In this document: in pieces, positions 7,508 to 15,563 of the stretch | Numbering within the stretch: position 1 is the stretch's first letter | Layout: each line of letters opens with the position of its first letter | Assembly: GCF_023023025.1 (NCBI RefSeq) | Contig: NZ_CP095481.1 | Span: 7,205,001-7,269,000, forward strand | DNA length: 64,000 nt | DNA from: Amycolatopsis sp. WQ 127309 | Lineage (GTDB): Bacteria > Actinomycetota > Actinomycetes > Mycobacteriales > Pseudonocardiaceae | Direction: 5' to 3' | Notes under the pieces: generated by a model | What the model saw: only the letters and a program-made list of their open reading frames with translations | Told to the model about the DNA's origin: nothing | Database searches by the model: none | Position numbers and translations under genes: made by a program

Positions 7508-9075
7508 CGACCCTGGACTACGACGTCGTCGTGATCGGCGGCGGACCCGGCGGCTCGACCACGGCGACGTTCCTCGCCCGGGCCGGCGCGCGGGTGCTGG
7601 TGCTGGAGGGCACCCGGTTCCCGCGCTGGCACATCGGCGAGTCGCTGCTGGCCGCGTCGATGCCGGTCCTGGAGGAGCTCGGCGTGCTGCCGCAGCTGGA
7701 GCGGTTCAACCGCAAGCTCGGCTCGCTCTGGGTCTGGGGCGCCTCGCCGTCGCTGATCAGCCTGGAGATGCCGCGCCCGGGCTTCGCGTTCCAGGTGCAG
7801 CGCGAGCACTTCGACCAGCTCCTGCTCGACAACGCGCGTGAAGCCGGCGTCGACGTCCGCACCGAGACCTGGGCGCGGCAGCCGAGGTGGGACGACACCG
7901 GCCGGATGACCGGGCTGCTCGCCCAGGAAGCCGGCGGCGCGACCTTCGAGGTGCGGGCGCGCTACGTCGTCGACGCCAGCGGCCTGTTCCAGTTCCTGCC
8001 GAAACGCCTGGGCCTGCCGATGGACCTGTTCGGCCCGCAGCGGGCGGCGGTCACCGTCTACTGGGACGACGCGCTGCGCCCGGACGCGCCGCACACCGCC
8101 GACGTCATCAGCGAAGCCTGCGCGGACGGCTGGATCTGGTTCATCCCCTTCGCGGACGGCCAGACCGGCGTCGGCTTCGTCGGCGACGCCGAGGACATCA
8201 CCGGCGCGCCCGCCGAGGTGTTCACCCGGCAGATCGCCAGTTCGCAGCTCGTGCGGCGGCTGCTGGCGAACGCGACCATGGCGCGGAAACCGCGGCTGCT
8301 CCGCTACACCAACCACACCGTGGCGACTCCACTGTGGACGGACGGCTACCTGCTCGTCGGCGACACCGCCGCGTTCGTCGACCCGCTGTTCTCCACCGGC
8401 ATCAACGCGACGCTCTACTCGGCCTCGCTGGCCGCGGCGGGCGTCGCGTCGGTGCTGGCGGGCGACCTGCCCGAGGACAGCGCGGCGAAGTGGTACGACG
8501 AGCGCGTCCGCGGGCACTACCGCCGCACCACCGAAATGACCAAGCTGCTCTACGCGGCCCACCCCGGCGGCACCCGGTTCTGGCGGGCCCGTTCGCTCGA
8601 GCACCTGACCGACGGCCAGGCGGAGGAACTGCTGCGCCACATCGGGGCCGGCAGCGTCGAGCTGTTCGCCAAAGCGGAGGCGGACGGCTCGATCCGGCTC
8701 CCGGCGGCGGTGCGCCGGCTGCTGCCCGAGTTCACCTCGGCGCTTCCGCCCACCCGCCTGCCCGAGCACACCGTGCTGTCGTTCGCCGACGAGGTCGAGC
8801 TGCGCCAGGACTGGACCCGGGCGGGCGGCCGGCTGGTGCCGGCGACGCGCGTGGCGCACCGACGGCGTCGCACGCACGAAATCGACTTCTCCGGCGGCAC
8901 GCCGGGGCAGCGGCTGCTCGCGGCGGTCGACGGCCGGCGCGACCTCCGCAGCCTGCTCGAAGCGTCCACATCGGACGGTGCCCGCCGGCAGCACCTGGCC
9001 CTGCTGGCCGGGGCGCTGGTGAAGGCGGGCATCTTCCGCGCGGCCGGGGCCGGCCTGCTCCCGGCGGAGAGGTGA
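7504..9075 (+). CDS. Flavin-dependent halogenase with extra C-terminal domain
   Basis: This encodes 523 residues. The N-terminus has the FAD dinucleotide motif GGGPGG (12-17), GESLL (45-49) and a lysine (K71 in FNRKLGSLWVWG) at the place of the catalytic lysine of flavin halogenases. W210-I-W-F-I-P215 is the WxWxIP halogenase signature, and DPLFSTG closes the flavin site. These features separate halogenases from plain monooxygenases. The pattern is closer to phenol/pyrrole halogenases than to free-tryptophan ones, so the core tyrosines are plausible targets. Residues ~440-515 add a compact helical domain (GTPGQRLLAAVDGRRDLRSL…LVKAGIF) resembling PqqD-type winged helices. The flavin reductase at 16662 can supply reduced FAD. 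Confidence 0.85.
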   Translation: MTTLDYDVVVIGGGPGGSTTATFLARAGARVLVLEGTRFPRWHIGESLLAASMPVLEELGVLPQLERFNRKLGSLWVWGASPSLISLEMPRPGFAFQVQREHFDQLLLDNAREAGVDVRTETWARQPRWDDTGRMTGLLAQEAGGATFEVRARYVVDASGLFQFLPKRLGLPMDLFGPQRAAVTVYWDDALRPDAPHTADVISEACADGWIWFIPFADGQTGVGFVGDAEDITGAPAEVFTRQIASSQLVRRLLANATMARKPRLLRYTNHTVATPLWTDGYLLVGDTAAFVDPLFSTGINATLYSASLAAAGVASVLAGDLPEDSAAKWYDERVRGHYRRTTEMTKLLYAAHPGGTRFWRARSLEHLTDGQAEELLRHIGAGSVELFAKAEADGSIRLPAAVRRLLPEFTSALPPTRLPEHTVLSFADEVELRQDWTRAGGRLVPATRVAHRRRRTHEIDFSGGTPGQRLLAAVDGRRDLRSLLEASTSDGARRQHLALLAGALVKAGIFRAAGAGLLPAER

Positions 9076-9081
9076 GTTCCG

Positions 9082-10437
9082 ATGCACCACAAACACATCG
9101 TGCTCGAGCGGGCCCAGCTGGGCGTCGCGGACGTCCCGGCGCGCGAGCTGGGGCTCGACGACGTGGGCGGCCCGCTCAGCGCGTACCTGCTCCGGCCGTA
9201 CCTGGACCTGAGCGAGTTCGCCGACGGGCCCAGCGAGACGACGTCGGTCGAGGTCGCGTTCCGCCAGCTCGCCGCGCCGGACGCGCCCCGGCTGATGATC
9301 CAGACCCATCCCGGGCGCGGCCTGCGGACCGCGCTCGTGCGCGAAAGCGGCCTGCCGGCCTACGGGATCACCCGAGCGCGGGAGCTGCCCGAGCGGCTGC
9401 GCACCGACCGGTGGCGGCAGCTCGTCGAGTGGACGCGGGCCCGGCTGCTGCCGCTGGGCCAGCGGCTGCGGCTCGCGACGCTGCTGAACACGCTGGGCCT
9501 GTTCGGCGAGACCGTGGAGCTGTTCACCGGCCGGATCGGGGACGTCGAGAGCGGCGACGGCGTCGCGACGGCGTTGAGCATGCAGCTCGCCATCGCCCGG
9601 TTGCGCATCGATCCCTCGGCCGACACCGAGCGGGTGAACGCGGCGACCCTGCGGCAGGCCGCGGCGAACGACCGGGGCGACCGGTACGTCCGGCTCGGCG
9701 CCGCCCTCACCCTGGTGGTCCTGGCCGCCAAGCGGCGGGACATCGAGGAGGTCCGGCACTGGCGCGAGGTCGCCGAATCCCAGTACGCACTGCTCGATCC
9801 CGGAGCCGGGCTGCCGGACGTGTTGTACGCCAGCACGTTCTGGCGCGCCGTGTGCTACCTGCCGCACCTGCTCGGCGACCGCGTGCGGACCACCGAGGAG
9901 CTCGACGCCGCCGAGCACCACGCACTGGCGTTCCGGCCCCGCGACAGCACCGAGTGGATGGTCTGGGCCGCCAACATGAACCCGCTGCTGGAGACCCGGA
10001 TGCGGGCCGCGCTCGACACCGGCGACCGCGACGGCGGGTGGGCGCGCCTCTCGCAGCTCGCCGAGCTCGAACCGCTCAGCGCGAAGGTGCGCATCCACGT
10101 CGGCAAGTTCCACCTCGACGACGGCGCGCCCGAGAAAGCGCTCCCCGAGCTGCGGCGGGCGATCACGCTGGGCGCGCCGTTCACCGGCCTGTCCTGGTAC
10201 CTGACGGCCCGCTGCCTCGACCGGCTCGGCGACCACGCGGGCGCGTTGCGGGCCTACGCCGAAGCCGTGCGCGCGGATCCGGCCAGTGTGGACGCCCGGC
10301 TGCGCATCCACGAACTGGCCGGGGCCGCGGCCGGCGGGCTCGCGGCGTTGCCCGCCTGGGCCGGCGGCTCGCTGGGGGAGATCACCACCCGGCTGAAGGC
10401 GCCCGCCCGCACGACGGCGAAGGAGCAGGCACGATGA
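9082..10437 (+). CDS. TPR-like helical-repeat protein 1 of the RiPP operon
   Basis: This encodes 451 residues, preceded by GGAGAGGTGA. The protein is almost wholly helical. The C-terminal third has TPR-type repeats (KVRIHVGKFHLDDGAPEKAL, then GLSWYLTARCLDRLGDHAGA). The N-terminal ~110 residues (SAYLLRPYLDLSEF… GRGLRTALVRESGLPAYG) have no family that I recognise but are shared with the next gene. There are no catalytic motifs, signal or membrane segment. A scaffold or peptide-presenting role for the modifying enzymes is the simplest guess. It overlaps the following paralogue by 4 nt, implying coupled translation. Confidence 0.75.
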   Translation: MHHKHIVLERAQLGVADVPARELGLDDVGGPLSAYLLRPYLDLSEFADGPSETTSVEVAFRQLAAPDAPRLMIQTHPGRGLRTALVRESGLPAYGITRARELPERLRTDRWRQLVEWTRARLLPLGQRLRLATLLNTLGLFGETVELFTGRIGDVESGDGVATALSMQLAIARLRIDPSADTERVNAATLRQAAANDRGDRYVRLGAALTLVVLAAKRRDIEEVRHWREVAESQYALLDPGAGLPDVLYASTFWRAVCYLPHLLGDRVRTTEELDAAEHHALAFRPRDSTEWMVWAANMNPLLETRMRAALDTGDRDGGWARLSQLAELEPLSAKVRIHVGKFHLDDGAPEKALPELRRAITLGAPFTGLSWYLTARCLDRLGDHAGALRAYAEAVRADPASVDARLRIHELAGAAAGGLAALPAWAGGSLGEITTRLKAPARTTAKEQAR

Positions 10438-11768
10438 GACAGCGAGTGCTGACCGCGACGCAGTTCCTCGAGGAGCACGACCTCGTCACCCCGGAGACCG
10501 GGACGCTCTCGGGCCACCTGCTCCGCCCGTTCCTCGACCTCGGCGGGCCCGGCGGGCCGGTCAACGCGAAGGCCGCCGCCTACGTGGGGGAGAGCGTCGC
10601 CGGACCGGAGCCCGCTGCCGACGGCTGGATCGCGCCCCAGGGCAACACGAAACGGTCCCTGCGGACGGCACTGATCCGCGAGACCGGCCTCGCGAGCTAC
10701 GACGTCACCTGGCCGGGCGAGCTGCCCGAAACCGCGCGGAGCCCGCACTGGCAGGCGCTGTGCGACGCCGTCGACGCGTGGGACGAGCTGGGCGCGTTCC
10801 GGCGTTACCAGGTGATCTGCGCGCTGTACAAACTGTGCCTGTTCGACGCGGCCGTCGCCCTCGGGGACCGCCTCGGGCCGCCCGGCGAGTTCACCGCGCT
10901 GAGCGAGCTGCGCGTCATCGGCGCGCGGTCCAAGCTCGGCGAGTCCGTCCACGACCTGGTGCCGCGCACGCTGGCGGTGCTGGCGCAGCCGCCGGCGTCC
11001 CCGCGCGTGCGGCTCGCCGTGGCGGTCAACCTGGCCATCCACTACGGCCGGGCCACCCGTGACCGCGAGGCCACCGTCGAGTGGTCGGACCGGGTGCTCG
11101 CCGAAGCCGCCGCGCAGCACGCCGAGGGGAGCCCGCGGGACCTCCTGATGGCGAGCATCACCCTGCGCGCGGCCAGTTTCGGCCCGTTCGTGCGCGGGGA
11201 CCACGACGCCGTGGCGGCGATGCTCAAGCAGGCCGAAGCCCACGCCGTCGACGTCACCGGAGCGCCCGGGGTGCCACTGGTGCTGGCCGACGAGAACCGC
11301 TACGCCGTCCTCGAGACGATCACCAACGCCGCGGTCGCGCGCGGGGACCGCGAGACCGCGCTCGCCGCCGCCACCGCACTGACCGGGCACGACCCCCGGG
11401 AACCGCGGGCGTGGCTGCAGCTCGGGGCCGTGCACTGGGACGACGGCCGGACGCAGGACGCGCTGGACGCCTACCGGACCGCGGCCGTGCTGGGCGCGCC
11501 CTTCACCGGAACCGCCTGGTACTGCACGGGTCGCTGCCACGAGGCGCTGGGCGACCTCGACCAGGCGGCGCAGGCCTACGCGAACTCCGTCGCCGCGGAG
11601 CCGCTGGGCATCACCGCGCTGCACCGGCTGCACGGTGTCGCCGACCGGACCGGCCAGCGGTTCCTCGCCGGCTGGGCCCGCGACCGCCTCCACGTGCTGC
11701 ACCACCGGCTGGCCGGCCCGGCCGCGCCGACATCGTCCACGACCGTCCGACAGGGGGCCCGAGCATGA
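10434..11768 (+). CDS. TPR-like helical-repeat protein 2, paralogue of the preceding gene
   Basis: This encodes 444 residues. Shared blocks prove common descent with the protein at 9082: LLRPFLDL versus LLRPYLDL, SLRTALIRETGLASYDVT versus GLRTALVRESGLPAYGIT, and GAPFTGTAWYCTGRCHEALGD versus GAPFTGLSWYLTARCLDRLGD. The C-terminus carries TPR units (EPRAWLQLGAVHWDDGRTQD). Overall similarity is modest, so the pair is old and may form a heterodimer. Function is unknown. It overlaps the first HExxH gene by ATGA. Confidence 0.75.
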   Translation: MRQRVLTATQFLEEHDLVTPETGTLSGHLLRPFLDLGGPGGPVNAKAAAYVGESVAGPEPAADGWIAPQGNTKRSLRTALIRETGLASYDVTWPGELPETARSPHWQALCDAVDAWDELGAFRRYQVICALYKLCLFDAAVALGDRLGPPGEFTALSELRVIGARSKLGESVHDLVPRTLAVLAQPPASPRVRLAVAVNLAIHYGRATRDREATVEWSDRVLAEAAAQHAEGSPRDLLMASITLRAASFGPFVRGDHDAVAAMLKQAEAHAVDVTGAPGVPLVLADENRYAVLETITNAAVARGDRETALAAATALTGHDPREPRAWLQLGAVHWDDGRTQDALDAYRTAAVLGAPFTGTAWYCTGRCHEALGDLDQAAQAYANSVAAEPLGITALHRLHGVADRTGQRFLAGWARDRLHVLHHRLAGPAAPTSSTTVRQGARA

Positions 11769-13018
11769 CCACCATCAGTCCCACCGTGCCGTTTTCGCCG
11801 GTGCCGAAGGAGAGCGACGCGTCGGTCGCCCGGTTCGCGGAGTTCCGGCTCGCCGGGCTCGGCCGCTTCGCCGGCCTGCTCGGCACCCGCCTCCCGGCCG
11901 CCGAAGCCGCTCTCCTGGAACGCGGCGCCCGGCTGGCCGCGGAGCTGGACCGTCCGGAGTGGACGGACATCGCGCTCCACCCGTACTACTCGTACTGGTG
12001 GAGCCGGTTGTCCCAGGCGGTGGCCGCGGGCCGGGCCGCCGAGGTGACGTCGCTGGTCCCCGAGCTGTCCCGCTTCCTGCTCGTCCCGTTGCTGCGCCGG
12101 GGCGACGTCGACCTGGCCCTGCCGCCACCGCGTGCCGGCGAGCTGCGGTTCCCCGGCCATCGACGGCACCTGCGCGTCGAGGGGTCCGGCGCGCTGCGGG
12201 CCCGGGCCGCGAACGGCGAGCTGGTGCTCACCGGGCACGACGCCGTGCCGGTGGCCGAGCTGCTGGACGAACACCGCCCCGGCCCCGGTGTGCTGCGCCC
12301 GGCCATCCCCGGTACGGCCGTGGAGTTCGACTCCTCCGACCCGTGGGTCGGGAAGTTCTTCGAGGTCGAGAACGTCGCCGCGCCCTCGCCCGGACGCAGC
12401 CGCGACGACCTCGAACCGGCTGAGGCGGACGTGGCCGCGCAGACCTGGCTGGGCGGTGCCGTGGACCGGCTCGGCCGGGCGTGGCCGGAGATGCGGCGCG
12501 AGTTCGAGGACTACGTCCGGCTCGTCGCGCCGTTCTCCAGCCAGGTGCGCGCGGCCTTCACCAACGTCGGCTGGCAGGGCGCGGTGTTCCTGCGCACCAC
12601 CGTCCACGACGACGTCCAGGACGTGGAGCGGCTGGTCCACGAGACCAGCCACCTGCGGCTCAACCTGGTGATGGCGCGCACGAAGCTCTACGACCACGAC
12701 GCCGCCGACCGGGTGCCGTCGCCGTTCCGCGCCGGGCTGCGGCCGATCATGGGGCTCTACCACGGCGCGTTCGTGGTGACCCGCGCCGCGCGCGCCCTCG
12801 ACCGCGTGCACCGGCTGGACGGCGATCTCGGTTACGGCGAGCGGATCCCGGTGCTCGTCACGCAGGTGCGGCTCGCGCTCGGCACGCTGCGCCGGGACGT
12901 CCGGCTCACCCCCGACGGCGCCGCGCTGCTCGACGAGGCCGACGCGCACATCACCGACCTCGCCGCGGCCTACGGCGCCGCCGCCCCCGACGAACCCAAG
13001 ATCTACGAGGAGTTCTGA
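11765..13018 (+). CDS. HExxH-type peptide beta-hydroxylase-like protein, copy 1
   Basis: This encodes 417 residues. The C-terminal half carries H292-E-T-S-H296, then RLNLVMARTKLYD, SPFRAGLRP and GLYH333GAF. This order (HExxH, SPxR…RP, YHxAF) recurs in three consecutive genes. HExxH proteins in RiPP clusters are known as 2-oxoglutarate/iron peptide beta-hydroxylases rather than metallopeptidases, and H333 is a fitting third metal ligand. The N-terminal half (HPYYSYWW, RFPGHRRHL) may bind peptide. The likely role is hydroxylation of a side-chain beta-carbon in the precursor core; the target residue is unknown. Confidence 0.8.
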   Translation: MTTISPTVPFSPVPKESDASVARFAEFRLAGLGRFAGLLGTRLPAAEAALLERGARLAAELDRPEWTDIALHPYYSYWWSRLSQAVAAGRAAEVTSLVPELSRFLLVPLLRRGDVDLALPPPRAGELRFPGHRRHLRVEGSGALRARAANGELVLTGHDAVPVAELLDEHRPGPGVLRPAIPGTAVEFDSSDPWVGKFFEVENVAAPSPGRSRDDLEPAEADVAAQTWLGGAVDRLGRAWPEMRREFEDYVRLVAPFSSQVRAAFTNVGWQGAVFLRTTVHDDVQDVERLVHETSHLRLNLVMARTKLYDHDAADRVPSPFRAGLRPIMGLYHGAFVVTRAARALDRVHRLDGDLGYGERIPVLVTQVRLALGTLRRDVRLTPDGAALLDEADAHITDLAAAYGAAAPDEPKIYEEF

Positions 13019-13023
13019 GCGTC

Positions 13024-14316
13024 ATGACTACCCTGGAAGACACGCCCCTGGCCGACGGCGTCGCGGACCTCGCCGTCAGCACCGTCGAGAACGACCTGAG
13101 CCGCCGGTTCGTCCTGTCCCGGTTGGACGGTGCTCTCGACCGCATCGCGACGCGCCTGGCGACGGTCCTCACGCCCGATGAGCTGGCCCCGTTGCGCTTC
13201 GCGGCCGACGCGCTGAAGGGGCTGCCCGCCGCCGAGCGGGCCGCCGTCGAGTCCCACCCCTACTACATGTACTGGCTGGTCAAGCAGTACGAGCGGTGCG
13301 TGGCCGGCCAGCGGGCCGCGCTCCTGGAAGCCATGCCCGACGTCGGGCGGTTCGTGCTGCTGCCCGCGGCCCGGCACGGACTGGTCCCCGGCGGCGGGGT
13401 CGAGCTGCGGGCCCGGGGCGGCCAGCTCCGGTTCCCCGGTCACCTCCGGCACGTGCTGCTGCCCGTCGGCACCCCGGACGGCCCGGTCCACGCCACTGTG
13501 GACGGTGACCGGCTGAACGTGTCGGGCCCGGGGTGCGACATCCACGTCCCGGTGGCCGAGCTGCTCGGCGAGGTCGCGCCCGGCGGCGGCTCGCCGGTCG
13601 CCGAGCGGCCGCTGATCCCGGGCACCGCGATCGAGGTCGACGGCACCGACCCGTTCGTCGGCGACCTGTACGCGTCGATGAACGCCCGGCCGCCGATGGC
13701 CGGCTACCCGCCCCGCGACCTCGCCGCGATGCCGGTGGTGGCCCCGGAGACGCTCGACCACCTCGCCGCGGCCTGCGCGCTGATCTCCCGCGCCTGGCCC
13801 GCCGCGGGCGCCGAGCTGCTCGGCTACACCCGGCTGCTGGTGCCGTTCGTGAGCCGGTCCTACTCGACGTTCGCCGAGGCGGCGTTCCCCGGCGCGGTGT
13901 TCATGGGGGAGTGCCGGCACCCGTTCTCGGACCTGATGTACACCGCCGAGCACCTGCTGCACGAGCACAGCCACGTGCGGCTGTGCATGATCATGGAGCA
14001 GGACCCGGTCTTCCACGGCAGCGGCGACACGCTCGTCGAGTCGCCGTGGCGGCGCGACCCGCGGCCGCTCATCGGGATCGTGCAAGGGGTCTTCGTCTTC
14101 GCCAGGGTCGCGCGGTTCCTGCGCTACGCCCACCGGCTGACCGGCGAACAGCGGTACGCCCGGCGGCGGATCGAGGTCGTGGCCGACGTCGAGGCCGCGC
14201 TGCAGGTGCTCGAGATCAACAACGTCGGGTTCACCCCGCTCGGGCGGACCCTGCTCGACCAGTTCGCCGCGGAAGCGCGGACCCCGGTCGAGGCCGGCCC
14301 GGGGGAGGAGCGGTGA
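13024..14316 (+). CDS. HExxH-type peptide beta-hydroxylase-like protein, copy 2 (altered metal site)
   Basis: This encodes 430 residues, 5 nt after copy 1. It shares HPYYMYWL, RFPGHLRHV, DGTDPFVGD, H313-E-H-S-H317 and SPWRRDPRP with its neighbours. However, the YHxAF block reads IVQ354GVF, so the histidine that I propose as third metal ligand in copies 1 and 3 is glutamine here. The extra His inside HEHSH may compensate, or the protein may be a non-catalytic partner of another copy. The codon is CAA, a rare choice in this GC-rich gene. Operon position supports work on the same peptide. Confidence 0.78.
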   Translation: MTTLEDTPLADGVADLAVSTVENDLSRRFVLSRLDGALDRIATRLATVLTPDELAPLRFAADALKGLPAAERAAVESHPYYMYWLVKQYERCVAGQRAALLEAMPDVGRFVLLPAARHGLVPGGGVELRARGGQLRFPGHLRHVLLPVGTPDGPVHATVDGDRLNVSGPGCDIHVPVAELLGEVAPGGGSPVAERPLIPGTAIEVDGTDPFVGDLYASMNARPPMAGYPPRDLAAMPVVAPETLDHLAAACALISRAWPAAGAELLGYTRLLVPFVSRSYSTFAEAAFPGAVFMGECRHPFSDLMYTAEHLLHEHSHVRLCMIMEQDPVFHGSGDTLVESPWRRDPRPLIGIVQGVFVFARVARFLRYAHRLTGEQRYARRRIEVVADVEAALQVLEINNVGFTPLGRTLLDQFAAEARTPVEAGPGEER

Positions 14317-15563
14317 CGGCCGCCTTCGTCCCGGCGCGGCAGCCGGCCGACCCCGCGCTGCTGGCCTGCGGTGACGCGGCGCTGCGGTCGCTGACCGCCG
14401 TGCTGAACGCCGGCGGCGCCGAGCCGGACGGTCCGCTGGCGGCCGCGCGGGCCCTGGTCGAGGCGGCCGATCCGGCGGCGTTGCGCGCCGCCGTGCTGCA
14501 CCCGCTGTTCCGGCACTGGCGGTCCACATTGGACGCCCGGGTGAAGATCGGCGCCGGCGACCGGATCTCGGCGTGGCTGGACAGCCTGCCGCGGCTGCTG
14601 CTGGCCCCCGCGCTGCTCGCGCGGGACGACTTCGCGCGTGTCCGGGTGCCGCTCGTGCGCGGCGACCAGCTGCGCGTTCCCGGGCTGCCGCGGCACCTCG
14701 TGGTGCGGCCGGGCACCGACCCGTCGGTGGTCGTGTCGCGGGAAGGCGGCGAGCTGCGCGTCGAACGCGACGGCGTCACCGAGACGTTCCCGGCCGGGAT
14801 CCTCGCCGCCGCCGGGCTCGGGGAGTCCCGCAGGCCGGTGCTCGCGGGCACCCCGGTGGAGCTGGACGCGACCGACCCGTGGGTCGAGGAGGTGCTCGCC
14901 GGGGTCAACGCCACGCCGTCGCCGCCGCCGTACCCGCCGCGCGACATCCGCCCGGTGCCCGACGCGACCCGCGTCGAGGCGGTGTTCTCCCGCGCCGCCG
15001 GGCTGATCGGCCGCGCCTGGCCGGACTGCCTGGCCGAGCTGACCACCCACGTCCGGCTGGTCGTGCCGTTCACCAGCGCCCTGATGGAGGGGTGGACGTC
15101 GCTGTCGCACCTCGGCGCGATCTTCCTCCGGGCGGTGTCGGACGACGACGTCCCCGACCCGGTCCGCTTCACCGCGGAGCGGCTCGTGCACGAAGCCGCG
15201 CACACCCGGCTGTACGTGCTGTCCGTGCGCACGCGGTTCTTCGCCGAAGGCGGGCAGCACCGGCTGCTGTCTTCGCCGCTGCGCAAGGACGCCCGCCCGG
15301 CCGCCGGCGTCTACCACGCGGCGTTCGTCCTGGCCCGGGTCGCGGTCGTGATGGCCCGCGCGGCGGCCGTGACGGGCGACGAGCGGTTCGCCGAACGCGG
15401 CCACGAATGCCACGCCGAGTTCCGCGAAGCCCAGGACACCCTGGCGACGTCGGGGGCGCTCAGCGAGGCGGGGACCGAACTGCTGGAAGAGGCCGCCGCG
15501 CACGCGGCGAGCCCGGCGAGCGGCCGCGTGAGCGGGGCCCGCGCGGAAGGAGAAGGCACATGA
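14313..15563 (+). CDS. HExxH-type peptide beta-hydroxylase-like protein, copy 3
   Basis: This encodes 416 residues starting at GTG 14313, which overlaps the stop of copy 2 and has GGGGGAGGAG just before it. It keeps H293-E-A-A-H297, SPLRKDARP and GVYH335AAF, so the complete proposed metal site is present. The N-terminal half is more diverged (HPLFRHWRSTL, RVPGLPRHL) than between copies 1 and 2. The C-terminus ends in an Ala/Gly/Ser-rich tail. It is probably a catalytic peptide hydroxylase with a target different from copy 1. Confidence 0.8.
   Translation: MTAAFVPARQPADPALLACGDAALRSLTAVLNAGGAEPDGPLAAARALVEAADPAALRAAVLHPLFRHWRSTLDARVKIGAGDRISAWLDSLPRLLLAPALLARDDFARVRVPLVRGDQLRVPGLPRHLVVRPGTDPSVVVSREGGELRVERDGVTETFPAGILAAAGLGESRRPVLAGTPVELDATDPWVEEVLAGVNATPSPPPYPPRDIRPVPDATRVEAVFSRAAGLIGRAWPDCLAELTTHVRLVVPFTSALMEGWTSLSHLGAIFLRAVSDDDVPDPVRFTAERLVHEAAHTRLYVLSVRTRFFAEGGQHRLLSSPLRKDARPAAGVYHAAFVLARVAVVMARAAAVTGDERFAERGHECHAEFREAQDTLATSGALSEAGTELLEEAAAHAASPASGRVSGARAEGEGT

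Noticed and set aside
7462-10311. A 949-residue minus-strand frame opposite the halogenase and first TPR gene
   Set aside because: Composition (runs of Gly, Arg, Val, Gln, Pro) is typical of antisense frames in GC-rich DNA, and the plus strand has well-supported genes.
11765-15563. HExxH proteins as zinc metallopeptidases that cleave the leader
   Set aside because: There is no Met-turn or glutamate ligand context of gluzincins or metzincins. The downstream SPxR…RP and YHxAF blocks, and RiPP context, fit the peptide hydroxylase family better. An S9 peptidase is already present.
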